Below, piece by piece: positions 1-5,783 of a stretch of DNA of 9,216 nt. This DNA comes from JBCDBH01 sp039184055 (lineage in GTDB: Bacteria; Acidobacteriota; Thermoanaerobaculia; Multivoradales; J023): the NCBI GenBank assembly GCA_039184055.1, contig JBCDBH010000236.1, positions 1 to 9,216 of the forward strand. The letters are read 5' to 3'. Each line of letters begins with the position of its first letter. Positions within the stretch are counted from its first letter, which is position 1. The position numbers and the translations under genes were made by a program. The notes beneath the pieces were generated by a model that had not been told where the DNA came from, ran no database searches, and saw nothing but the letters and a program-made list of their open reading frames with translations.

Positions 1-772
1 GCACGCGGTGGACGGTGTGCTCGGGATGTCCAGCTCGTGGGGTTTCGAGCTCGAGTCGATCGCCTCTCCGGTGTACCTCTGGCACGGTCGGGACGACACC
101 CTCGCACCGGTTGCGATGGCGGAGCATCTCGCCGCCACACTGCCCAATTGTCGCGCTCGCTACCTCGACGAAACCGGACATTTCTTGACCGACAACGAGA
201 CCGTGATCGCGGAGATCGCCACCGTGCTCCGCGAGACGACTCCCGATGAACTGATCATCCGACCCGCTCACCTCGCCGACGCGCCGCTCATCGCGCAAAT
301 CGCCGACCGCACGTTTCGCGACGCGTTCGCCGCCACGAACGCGGCTGACGATCTCGAGGCCTATATGGAGACCGCGTTCTCGGTCGAGCAGACCGCGAAA
401 GAGCTCGGTGACGAGGCCAATACGTTCTTTGTCGCCATGCTCGGCGATCGACCGGTCGGCTACGCCAAGGTCCGAGAGCATTCGGTCGACCCGAGCGTTC
501 GCGGTCCCGAGCCGGTCGAGCTCGAACGGCTTTATGTCGACCAACACGTGATCGGTCGTCGCATCGGCGCCAAGCTCATGCGGATCTGCCTCGACACGGC
601 CCAATCACGTGGCTATCAAACCCTGTGGCTCGGCGTCTGGGAGCACAACCCACGAGCTATCGCCTTCTATGAGCGATGGGGTTTCGAGCGTGTCGGCGCG
701 CATGTCTTTCGACTGGGAACGGACGATCAAACCGACCTGGTCATGGAACGACCCGTGCTGATCCCGGATTGA
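1..772 (+). CDS. Alpha/beta-hydrolase (C-terminal part) fused to GNAT N-acetyltransferase, 5' partial
   Basis: The frame is open through the left edge, so the true start lies outside the window; the GTG at 8 is an internal valine. Numbering from it, residues 1-75 look like the end of an alpha/beta-hydrolase: HGRDDTLAP supplies the catalytic acid (D30) in a G-x-x-D-x-x-x-P context, and TGHF supplies the catalytic histidine (H58). The nucleophile serine must lie upstream. Residues 82-250 form a complete GNAT domain: an IRPAHLAD start, LERLYVDQHVIGRRIGAKLM as motif A (acetyl-CoA pyrophosphate loop R-x-x-G around 184-187), and HNPRAIAFYERWGF as motif B. The acetyl acceptor cannot be read from sequence. 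Both halves share one uninterrupted frame, so this is a genuine two-domain protein unless the assembly is wrong. The methyltransferase gene follows 50 bases downstream on the same strand, suggesting cotranscription. The GNAT assignment is strong and the hydrolase assignment is good but rests on about 75 residues. Confidence 0.87.
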   Translation, partial: HAVDGVLGMSSSWGFELESIASPVYLWHGRDDTLAPVAMAEHLAATLPNCRARYLDETGHFLTDNETVIAEIATVLRETTPDELIIRPAHLADAPLIAQIADRTFRDAFAATNAADDLEAYMETAFSVEQTAKELGDEANTFFVAMLGDRPVGYAKVREHSVDPSVRGPEPVELERLYVDQHVIGRRIGAKLMRICLDTAQSRGYQTLWLGVWEHNPRAIAFYERWGFERVGAHVFRLGTDDQTDLVMERPVLIPD

Positions 773-793
773 ACGGGCCACGCTGGCCACGAA

Positions 794-826
794 AAGGAGA
801 GTTCATTGAGCGGTGACTTCCTATGA
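794..826 (+). promoter_or_regulatory. Shine-Dalgarno AAGGAG followed by a possible 6-codon leader ORF overlapping the methyltransferase start
   Basis: A strong AAGGAG lies at 794-799, which is 23 bases from the methyltransferase ATG at 823 and too far to serve it directly. It is ideally placed (6 bases) for a TTG at 806 that reads six codons (TTG AGC GGT GAC TTC CTA) and stops at the TGA at 824-826. That stop overlaps the ATG as ATGA. The methyltransferase frame itself has a TGA at 814, so its start cannot move upstream. This would fit translational coupling through a tiny leader. It may also be chance, with the real start weakly initiated at 823 or at the in-frame ATG at 835. Confidence 0.35.
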
Positions 827-1431
827 GTACCGACATGTGGGATACGCGATATGGCGCCGATGGCTATGCCTACGGTGCCGAACCCAACGATCATTTGGTC
901 CAACAGGTGGACCAGATTCCGTCCGGTCGGGTCTTGTGCTTGGCCGAAGGCGAGGGACGCAACGCGGTCTTTCTCGCCAAGCGTGGATACGACGTCACCG
1001 CGGTCGACCAATCGGCGATCGGGCTCGACAAAGCACAAGGCCTCGCGACAGCCTCCGGCGTCACCATCTCGACTCGGCAAGCCGATCTGGCGAATTTCGA
1101 GATCGAACCGGGCGCCTGGCAAGGGATCGTGTCGATCTGGGCTCACGTGCCACCGGCGATCCGCGTGCCGCTGCATCGCAAGGTCGTCGCCGGGCTGGCT
1201 CCCGGTGGTGTGTTCGTGCTCGAGGCCTACACCGAACGGCAGCTCGAGATGCCGGGTCGTGGTGGGCCACCGGCGGCTCAACGTGAGTTGTTGATGTCCT
1301 TGACGAGCCTCGAACAAGAGCTCGAGGGTCTCGACTTCGTGATCGGTCGAGAAATCGATCGCACCGTCGAAGAAGGCGAGTTCCACTCCGGCCCGAGCGC
1401 GGTGGTCCAGATCCTGGCTCGGAAGCAGTAG
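823..1431 (+). CDS. Class I SAM-dependent methyltransferase (TehB-like, small)
   Basis: A 202-residue cytosolic Rossmann-fold methyltransferase. Motif I is VLCLAEGEGRNAVFLA (residues 37-52), a variant in which E-G-E-G-R replaces the common GxGxG and which recurs in a TehB-like subfamily. The acidic residue that binds the SAM ribose is D62 in TAVDQS. QADLANF (86-92) corresponds to motif II. GIVSIWAHVP (101-110) is the post-II strand, and LAPGGVFVLEAY (125-136) is the LxPGG turn with its strand. The N-terminus WDTRYGADGYAYGAEPND is typical of this family. Length is normal for a stand-alone enzyme. The substrate is unknown; TehB relatives methylate tellurite or other small molecules, but nothing here fixes that. 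The start at 823 is bounded by an in-frame stop at 814. Two stops in tandem (TAGTAG) end the gene. Confidence 0.9.
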   Translation: MSTDMWDTRYGADGYAYGAEPNDHLVQQVDQIPSGRVLCLAEGEGRNAVFLAKRGYDVTAVDQSAIGLDKAQGLATASGVTISTRQADLANFEIEPGAWQGIVSIWAHVPPAIRVPLHRKVVAGLAPGGVFVLEAYTERQLEMPGRGGPPAAQRELLMSLTSLEQELEGLDFVIGREIDRTVEEGEFHSGPSAVVQILARKQ

Positions 1432-1438
1432 TAGACGA

Positions 1439-1460
1439 CGGGTCGGCTAAGGACGACCCG
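1439..1460. terminator. Hairpin between convergent genes (possible bidirectional terminator)
   Basis: CGGGTCG (1439-1445) pairs perfectly with CGACCCG (1454-1460) around an 8-base loop. It sits in the 37-base gap between the methyltransferase stop and the stop of the opposing propeller gene. There is no T-run on either side, so if it ends transcription it is not a classic intrinsic terminator. Confidence 0.4.
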
Positions 1461-1468
1461 CCGCCCGG

Positions 1469-2617
1469 TCAATCGACGCGTCCACGCACCTGGATCACCA
1501 CCCGATCGTCTGCTCCGACTTCGAGACCTGCCGCCTCGCAGTCCCAACGCGTGGCGCCGTCTCGAACCACCACGCTCCGCCCGGTGGTGAGATTGCGACA
1601 GCGCACCAGGCGAGGCGTCATGCGATCGACCACGCCGCCCAGACCGAGCGGCCCGATGAAATCGCCGAACGAGATCGGAAACACATCGGGACCGAAGTCG
1701 AGCACCTCGACGACGCTCATCGACGCCAGCTGGATCACCGACACCGTGCCTTCGCTGACGTTGACCACGTAGAGCCGATCGCCGTCCGGATGCACGCTGA
1801 TGCCTTCTGGCCCGAGCCCCACGGCCACCGTCGCGGTCACGGTACGGCTCACCGGGTCGACCACCGACACGGAATTACCGAAGAAGTTGCTGACGTAGAC
1901 GGCGACACCCTCGGGATGCACCGCGACACCGTTCGGGGCGCTCCCGACCGGTACGGTCGCGGCAACGGTATCGGTCGCCGTGTCGATGATCACCAGATTG
2001 TCGGCGATGTCATCGACGACATAGACCTCGTCACCACTCGGCGCGACGTCGATACCGCTCCCGTTCGAGCCGATCGGAATCGACGCGACGATCGTGCGGG
2101 TCGCGATGTCGACCACCTCGACGGTGGCGTCGTTCTGAGTCGATACGTAAAGCCGCGAGCCGTCGGGATGGACGATCACACCGGTGGCTTCAGCCCCGAG
2201 CGGTACCGTGGCCACCACGGCTCGACTCGCCACGTCGACCACCGACACGGTGCCATCGCTCGCGTTGGCGACGAAGACCTCGGATCCATCCGGAGCCACG
2301 GTCACCCCGATCGGACGCGCCCCCACCGCGACGGTCGCCACCACCGAGTTGTCGCTGGTGTCGATGATCGACAGCCCACCGATGACGTTGGTGACATAGA
2401 CCTCGCCACCATCGGGCGACACCGCGACGCCAAAGGGAACGATCTCGACGTCGACCTCACCGACCGTCTCATTGGTTTTGGTGTCGAGAATCAACACGCG
2501 ACCGGGAAACGGTCCGGTATCGGTTACATAGGCAAAGGGTTGAGCGAAACTCTGAGCCGTCGAGCTCGAAAACATCGTCAGGAACAAGAACACGGTCGTC
2601 AGTCCAAGTCGTTTCAC
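1469..2617 (-). CDS. Secreted YVTN-type seven-bladed beta-propeller protein
   Basis: This is a 382-residue protein starting at GTG 2617. That start is chosen because GGAGGAGGAG lies just upstream, and because it gives a clean signal peptide (MKRLGLTTVFLFLTMF hydrophobic core, then SSSTAQSFAQ; cleavage probably near residues 22-26). Longer in-frame versions would bury this signal. Residues 27 to about 320 are seven repeats of 41-42 residues with the YVTN pattern: EVYVTN at 72, EVFVAN at 113, RLYVST at 155, EVYVVD at 197, AVYVSN at 239 and RLYVVN at 281, each followed by VSVVD-like, TVxVG and GVxVxPDG segments. The last ~45 residues form a separate tail with two cysteines (C340, C360) in the pattern C.NLTTG....WDCEAAGL. 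Such propellers bind partners or act as surface scaffolds, and a few are enzymes; no catalytic residues are recognisable. It lies 171 bases downstream of the M56 protease gene on the same strand and could be its distal cistron or have its own promoter. Confidence 0.9.
   Translation of the reverse strand: MKRLGLTTVFLFLTMFSSSTAQSFAQPFAYVTDTGPFPGRVLILDTKTNETVGEVDVEIVPFGVAVSPDGGEVYVTNVIGGLSIIDTSDNSVVATVAVGARPIGVTVAPDGSEVFVANASDGTVSVVDVASRAVVATVPLGAEATGVIVHPDGSRLYVSTQNDATVEVVDIATRTIVASIPIGSNGSGIDVAPSGDEVYVVDDIADNLVIIDTATDTVAATVPVGSAPNGVAVHPEGVAVYVSNFFGNSVSVVDPVSRTVTATVAVGLGPEGISVHPDGDRLYVVNVSEGTVSVIQLASMSVVEVLDFGPDVFPISFGDFIGPLGLGGVVDRMTPRLVRCRNLTTGRSVVVRDGATRWDCEAAGLEVGADDRVVIQVRGRVD
1652..2539 (-). 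repeat. Seven in-gene repeats of ~126 bp encoding propeller blades
   Basis: The coding sequence of the propeller gene is built of seven diverged units of 123-126 bp, each encoding one 41-42-residue blade. The central five are the most regular (strict 42-residue spacing of the YV.N/YVVD motif from residues 113 to 281). The first and last blades are the most diverged. This indicates internal duplication of one ancestral blade. The DNA copies differ enough that slippage in the current gene seems unlikely. Confidence 0.85.
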
Positions 2618-2788
2618 AGGCTCCTCCTCCACATTGCGGAGCATGGCTCCGGTTTTTGGGACACACGTCCCCCATACGCGTCTCGGGGCTAAGTCGAGAC
2701 ACACACCTCCACCGATGGCACCTGGTCGGTACCGATCGATCTTTTACTTACGTCGTGCTGATCGATTCAGGCGTCGATCAATCAGTCA
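2618..2788 (-). promoter_or_regulatory. Gap upstream of the propeller gene: ribosome binding site and two small hairpins
   Basis: Read on the minus strand, GGAGGAGGAG (2630-2621) lies 3 to 8 bases before the GTG at 2617 and decides that start. Two perfect dyads sit further upstream. CGGAGC-atg-GCTCCG (2637-2651) is a 6-bp stem with a 3-base loop. GTCTCG and CGAGAC (2680-2700) form a 6-bp stem with a 9-base loop. No convincing -35/-10 pair and no T-run terminator after the M56 stop were found, so whether the propeller gene is read through from upstream is open. Confidence 0.5.
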
Positions 2789-4690
2789 TCAGCAACCATT
2801 CACTCGTCGACTCAAATCAGGCACCTTTCCACGGCGGATCTCCGCCATCCACAAGTCCAGATCGTCTCGACCGGTTTTCCAGAAGGATCGGCTCGCTGCG
2901 AAATAGTCGAGCACGGCGGCATCCTCGCCGAGCGCCAAAAGCTCATCAGCCAAGGCTAGACGTGGACCAAACGAACCCAACGTCGGGGAAATGTCCACCT
3001 CGGTCGACTTGGCCAGGTGATCGAGAGCGCGATCGATGTCACCGCCCCGTAGCGCTACCCGTCCGAGCACTTGATGGGAGACATGAATCAGGTCGTTGAC
3101 AAAGACACGGTCGAAGCGATCGAGGTCGGCAAATACCGCATGGGCATGAAAAGCCGCGGTATCGAGCTCGCCCGCGGCCACGGCAAGCTCAGCGAGGCGA
3201 CTTTCGGCTCGCAACCGAAGCCAGTCGTCCCGGGTCAGCTCGAAGGCGTCACGTTGCGCCACGAATGCCTCGTCGAATCGGCCGTCGCGAAGATAGAAGT
3301 TGGCGAGCCGAGATGGCCAGGTGGCTCGAGACGGGTCCATTTCAGCGGCCTGACGAAGCAAAGCCATGCCTTCTTCGAGATCGAAGTGGCCGATGAATGC
3401 ACCCGCACGACCATGGAGCACGGCGTCATGTGGATGGCGTGAGAGCTGCTCGTGCCACAAGGCGATCGCCTCGGTGACGAGCGCCTCGTCCCGAGCGACG
3501 ATGAGGACCGACGCCATATCCGCGGTCAGCGCCGACCAGGGGTGCGTGGTGATCCAATCCAAAACCTGTTCGGGGGGATCCTCTCTCTGCAGCAAGCGCA
3601 ACACATCGTCGTGAGTCGGTGACGTCGACTCCGTCGCCTCGATGATGTCGACACGCCATGCCGTCGACGAAGCGGCGAGGATCGCCACGAGTACGAGACC
3701 GGTGATCGTCAGTCGTGGACGTCGTGTCGCAAGCGATGCGGGAGTTCCCTGTGCCAATCGCCGGAGCCGTCGGCCCATCCCGCTAGCGCGCGCCATGGCC
3801 AAGGCCGTCGACGAGCGGTGACGATAACGCGTCACCACCTTGAGCAAGGAACGGACATAGGGCTCGGGACGACCCGCATAATGAGCCAGCACCGCATCGT
3901 CACAGGCCAGCTCACGCTCCCGCGAGATGTGCCGATTGGCCAGCCAGACGAGAGGATGAAAAAAGTAGAGGATCTGCAGCCAGATCTGCAGCTGGTGAAT
4001 CAACAGGTCGCCACGGCGAATGTGAAGCAACTCGTGCACGAGAACGGGACCGAGCTCGTCTTCGTGCCAGCTGGTGGCCATATCGATCGGCAACACGATC
4101 ACCGACCGACGACAGCCAAACACCGCCGGGGCCGCAATCCGGGCGTCACCCGTCGTCCGCACCTCCACCGGTCGGCTAACTCCAAGCTCGGCTTCGAGAC
4201 GAGCGACGAGATCGATGACCCGGATCGGAGCACGTGGCAGGGCATCGATCCGACGCCGAGCCACATAGCTGCGAGCCGCGTGCGCGAAGGCGAGGGCTCC
4301 GACCCCAGCCATCCAGAAGGCAAAAAGAAGATTGGCGAGATGGATCTTGGCGACGACCGGCGCCACGACTTCATGCGAATCGGATGCCTCCACCTCCACC
4401 ACGACATCGTCGGGCATCGGGCCCGCAATGTGGATCACGGGAATGTCGAGCTGCGCGGGTTCCCGAACGAGTCCCCAAGGCGATTCGAGCCCGACCGGCA
4501 CCATCAGACGCACCATCACCAACAACCACATGACATAGCGGGCCTGCGCTGGCCAACCACGGGTCAGACGCGCGAGCCCGAGCAAGAGCACGACGAGAAG
4601 CGTCGTCTGCCAGCTCACATCGAGCATGGCCCGACTCCACGCATCGATATGCAGCCGCGAAGCGTCTATGTCGGACCAAAAGAAGCTCAT
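2789..4690 (-). CDS. BlaR1-like M56 membrane metallopeptidase with extracytoplasmic TPR-like domain
   Basis: A 633-residue membrane sensor protease. Hydrophobic segments lie at about 24-40, 51-67, 118-138 and 328-345. Between the third and fourth is the M56 zinc-protease core: HELLH (219-223, HExxH), a conserved FFHPLVW (243-249), and SRERELACDD (256-265) whose E260 should be the third zinc ligand. By BlaR1 topology this core faces the cytoplasm. The part after the last helix (346-633) lies outside. In BlaR1 that part is a penicillin-binding sensor. Here I see no SxxK/SxN/KTG set, only alpha-helical repeats of TPR type, clearest at 422-488 (for example DLEEGMALLRQAAEMDPSRATWPSRLANFYLRDGRF in two pieces). 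The start codon overlaps the repressor stop by four bases, so the two are one transcription unit. By analogy the protease, once triggered, leads to loss of repressor. The ligand is unknown and a protein or peptide is plausible for a TPR surface. Confidence 0.9.
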   Translation of the reverse strand: MSFFWSDIDASRLHIDAWSRAMLDVSWQTTLLVVLLLGLARLTRGWPAQARYVMWLLVMVRLMVPVGLESPWGLVREPAQLDIPVIHIAGPMPDDVVVEVEASDSHEVVAPVVAKIHLANLLFAFWMAGVGALAFAHAARSYVARRRIDALPRAPIRVIDLVARLEAELGVSRPVEVRTTGDARIAAPAVFGCRRSVIVLPIDMATSWHEDELGPVLVHELLHIRRGDLLIHQLQIWLQILYFFHPLVWLANRHISRERELACDDAVLAHYAGRPEPYVRSLLKVVTRYRHRSSTALAMARASGMGRRLRRLAQGTPASLATRRPRLTITGLVLVAILAASSTAWRVDIIEATESTSPTHDDVLRLLQREDPPEQVLDWITTHPWSALTADMASVLIVARDEALVTEAIALWHEQLSRHPHDAVLHGRAGAFIGHFDLEEGMALLRQAAEMDPSRATWPSRLANFYLRDGRFDEAFVAQRDAFELTRDDWLRLRAESRLAELAVAAGELDTAAFHAHAVFADLDRFDRVFVNDLIHVSHQVLGRVALRGGDIDRALDHLAKSTEVDISPTLGSFGPRLALADELLALGEDAAVLDYFAASRSFWKTGRDDLDLWMAEIRRGKVPDLSRRVNGC

Positions 4691-5118
4691 GGCTCTTTGC
4701 CCTTCTCGATGAGATCTTCGAGCGCGGCGATTTCTTCATCGGACAGCTCGAGCTCGTCCTCGGTGGCCAGATGAACGAAGAGAGGCGCCAGCGCGCGGTC
4801 GAGCACCACGTCGACAAAATCGCGAATCGCCTCACCGATGACCCGCCGGCGTTCGATCGCGGGCGTGAACAACGACAAGGGACCGAGCTTCTCGACGGTC
4901 AAATACCCTTTGGCCGCCATCCGATCGAGCATCGTCTTGACGGTGCGGTAGTCACGCTCCTTGAGCTCGAGAGATGCCTCGTAGATCTGGCGAGCCGTCG
5001 ACTTGTTACCCAGCCGCCAGCACAAATTCATCAGCTGCCACTCGGCGCGTGAGAGGGGTTTTTCGGGCGTCGCTGAGCGCGTGTTCGGAGTTGGATCCTT
5101 ATCGCCTACCGTCGTCAT
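4687..5118 (-). CDS. blaI: BlaI/MecI/CopY-family winged-helix repressor
   Basis: A 143-residue repressor from ATG 5118. A TTG 33 bases further upstream (5151) is in frame, but that version would place the operator inside the coding region and add residues the family lacks. Residues 21-88 are the winged helix: LSRAEWQLMNLCWRLG opens it, STARQIYEASLELKERDYRTVKTMLDRMAAKGYLTVEK (written here as its span 40-77) gives the recognition helix and start of the wing, and LSLFTPAIERRRVI closes it. The C-terminal helices (about 92-118) are the usual dimerisation region, followed by an acidic tail (119-143) longer than in S. aureus BlaI. The protein should bind the dyad at 5123-5140 and repress its own operon, and be inactivated through the M56 protease encoded next. 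The symbol marks family membership only; no beta-lactamase is nearby. The ATGA overlap with the protease gene implies translational coupling. Confidence 0.92.
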   Translation of the reverse strand: MTTVGDKDPTPNTRSATPEKPLSRAEWQLMNLCWRLGNKSTARQIYEASLELKERDYRTVKTMLDRMAAKGYLTVEKLGPLSLFTPAIERRRVIGEAIRDFVDVVLDRALAPLFVHLATEDELELSDEEIAALEDLIEKGKEP

Positions 5119-5151
5119 ACCAGTACTATAGTTGTAGTACGAGGATGACAA
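5119..5151 (-). promoter_or_regulatory. blaI promoter with overlapping BlaI-type operator dyad
   Basis: On the minus strand TTGTCA (5151-5146) and TATAGT (5130-5125) form a -35/-10 pair with a slightly short 15-base spacer. Only six bases separate TATAGT from the ATG at 5118, so transcription should start at or within a base or two of the start codon, giving a leaderless message; no Shine-Dalgarno is visible. A perfect 6-bp inverted repeat, GTACTA-TAGTTG-TAGTAC (5123-5140), covers the -10 and resembles the TACTA...TAGTA palindromes bound by this repressor family. Repressor bound there would block RNA polymerase. Confidence 0.65.
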
Positions 5152-5154
5152 CTA

Positions 5155-5218
5155 GCCCGCTAGGGACGAAGCGGATCCCTCGAGGGACGAACGAGGAGAA
5201 ACGAGGTACGATCGCCCC
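5155..5218 (+). promoter_or_regulatory. Divergent-region repeats upstream of the DUF1330 gene
   Basis: AGGGACGAA occurs twice (5162-5170 and 5183-5191), exactly 21 bp apart, or two helical turns. The second copy overlaps a 12-bp perfect palindrome TCCCTCGAGGGA (5176-5187). ACGAGG also occurs twice, 10 bp apart (5191-5196 and 5201-5206). The purine-rich ACGAGG ending 12 bases before the ATG at 5219 could be a weak ribosome binding site. TACGAT at 5207-5212 sits where a -10 of a leaderless message would be, but no -35 is clear. A regulator-binding role is possible but unproven. Confidence 0.3.
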
Positions 5219-5662
5219 ATGGACCCTTCCCGAGCCACCTATCTCGAACCGACGCAAGAGGCCGGACGCGAGCTCTTCACGCGCGGCATCACCGGTCCCG
5301 TGGTGATGCTCAATCTGCTGCGATTTCGCGACATCGCCGATTATTCGGCTTCCCCGGACCTCGCTTCACCCGAACCGATCTCGGGGGCCGAGGCCTATCG
5401 TCTCTACTCGCGACACACCCTGCCGTTCCTGCTCGAAGCCGGTGGTGAGGTGATCTTCGACGGTGCGGGTGGCCCCGCTTTCATCGGCCCGTCGACCGAG
5501 CGATGGGATCGTGTGCTGCTCGTCCGGCACGCGAGCCTCGAGATCTTTCGGAGCTTCGCCTCCAACCCTGGCTATCTCGCCGGCATCGGTCACCGACTCG
5601 CCGCCCTCGAGGACTCACGACTGCTTCCGATGATCGATCACACCCGTCCCAGTCGAGCTTGA
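5219..5662 (+). CDS. DUF1330-type small protein (dimeric alpha/beta-barrel fold expected)
   Basis: A 147-residue soluble protein, divergent from the blaI operon. Residues 24-37 (TGPVVMLNLLRFRD) match the opening strand of DUF1330 proteins. EAYRLYSRHTLPFLLEAGGEVIFDG (57-81, split by a helix-strand junction) and WDRVLLVRHASLEIFRSFASNPGYL follow the family order, ending with R-LAALEDSRLLPM. These are ferredoxin-like proteins related to EthD and antibiotic monooxygenase folds; the biochemical role is not established and no catalytic residues stand out. No signal peptide or membrane segment is seen. It is a single gene, with a hairpin at its 3' end and a 121-base gap to the next gene. Upstream control elements may be shared with the divergent repressor operon. 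Confidence 0.8.
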   Translation: MDPSRATYLEPTQEAGRELFTRGITGPVVMLNLLRFRDIADYSASPDLASPEPISGAEAYRLYSRHTLPFLLEAGGEVIFDGAGGPAFIGPSTERWDRVLLVRHASLEIFRSFASNPGYLAGIGHRLAALEDSRLLPMIDHTRPSRA

Positions 5663-5681
5663 TCAGCGAATGCTCATCAGG
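5658..5681 (+). terminator. Imperfect hairpin at the DUF1330 stop codon, weak terminator candidate
   Basis: TGATCAGC (5660-5667) and GCTCATCA (5672-5679) pair around a GAAT loop with one C:C mismatch, and the stem extends by two more pairs (one a G:T). It begins at the stop codon itself. No T-run follows, so termination strength is doubtful. TGATCAGC recurs at 5696-5703 and GGCAAAG at 5680-5686 and 5711-5717, so part of the signal may be a diverged direct repeat. Confidence 0.3.
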
Positions 5682-5718
5682 CAAAGCCAACATCATGATC
5701 AGCTCGTAACGGCAAAGT

Positions 5719-5776
5719 ATGTGGATGGTCTTGTGATCGCCATGTGAGATTTGCCCGCTAGGGTCGGTCCTGGAGG
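5719..5776 (+). promoter_or_regulatory. Probable control region of the two-component operon: TGTG direct repeats and ribosome binding site
   Basis: Three TGTG-centred repeats (ATGTGGAT, TTGTGAT, ATGTGAGAT) have their TGTG cores at 5720, 5732 and 5743, so they are spaced 12 and 11 bp, about one helical turn. OmpR/PhoB-type regulators bind tandem half-sites with this spacing, so autoregulation by the adjacent gene product is plausible. GGAGG at 5772-5776 lies 7 bases before the ATG at 5784 and fixes that start over an upstream in-frame TTG (5751). A -10 could be TAGGGT (5759-5764); no clear -35 at normal spacing was found. Confidence 0.45.
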
Positions 5777-5783
5777 CTTGGCA

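Noticed and set aside
727..1386. Open frame on the minus strand opposite the methyltransferase
   Set aside because: No recognisable motifs and no ribosome binding site; the plus-strand product is a clear methyltransferase.
1790..2692. Long open frame on the plus strand (300 codons) opposite the propeller gene
   Set aside because: It is rich in D, H, R and G with no recognisable domain and mirrors the blade repeats of the opposite strand. It is a by-product of GC-rich codon bias.
2618..2788. A second BlaI operator upstream of the propeller gene
   Set aside because: No TACTA...TAGTA-type dyad was found in this gap, so direct repressor control of the propeller gene cannot be claimed; only read-through from the upstream operon remains possible.
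3818..4774. Long open frame on the plus strand (318 codons) opposite the M56 protease
   Set aside because: Histidine/arginine-rich composition and no domain; the opposite strand carries clear M56 motifs and coupled translation.
5119..5151. Extended blaI start at TTG 5151
   Set aside because: It would place the operator and -10 inside the coding sequence and add an N-terminal stretch atypical of the family; the ATG at 5118 fits the promoter better.
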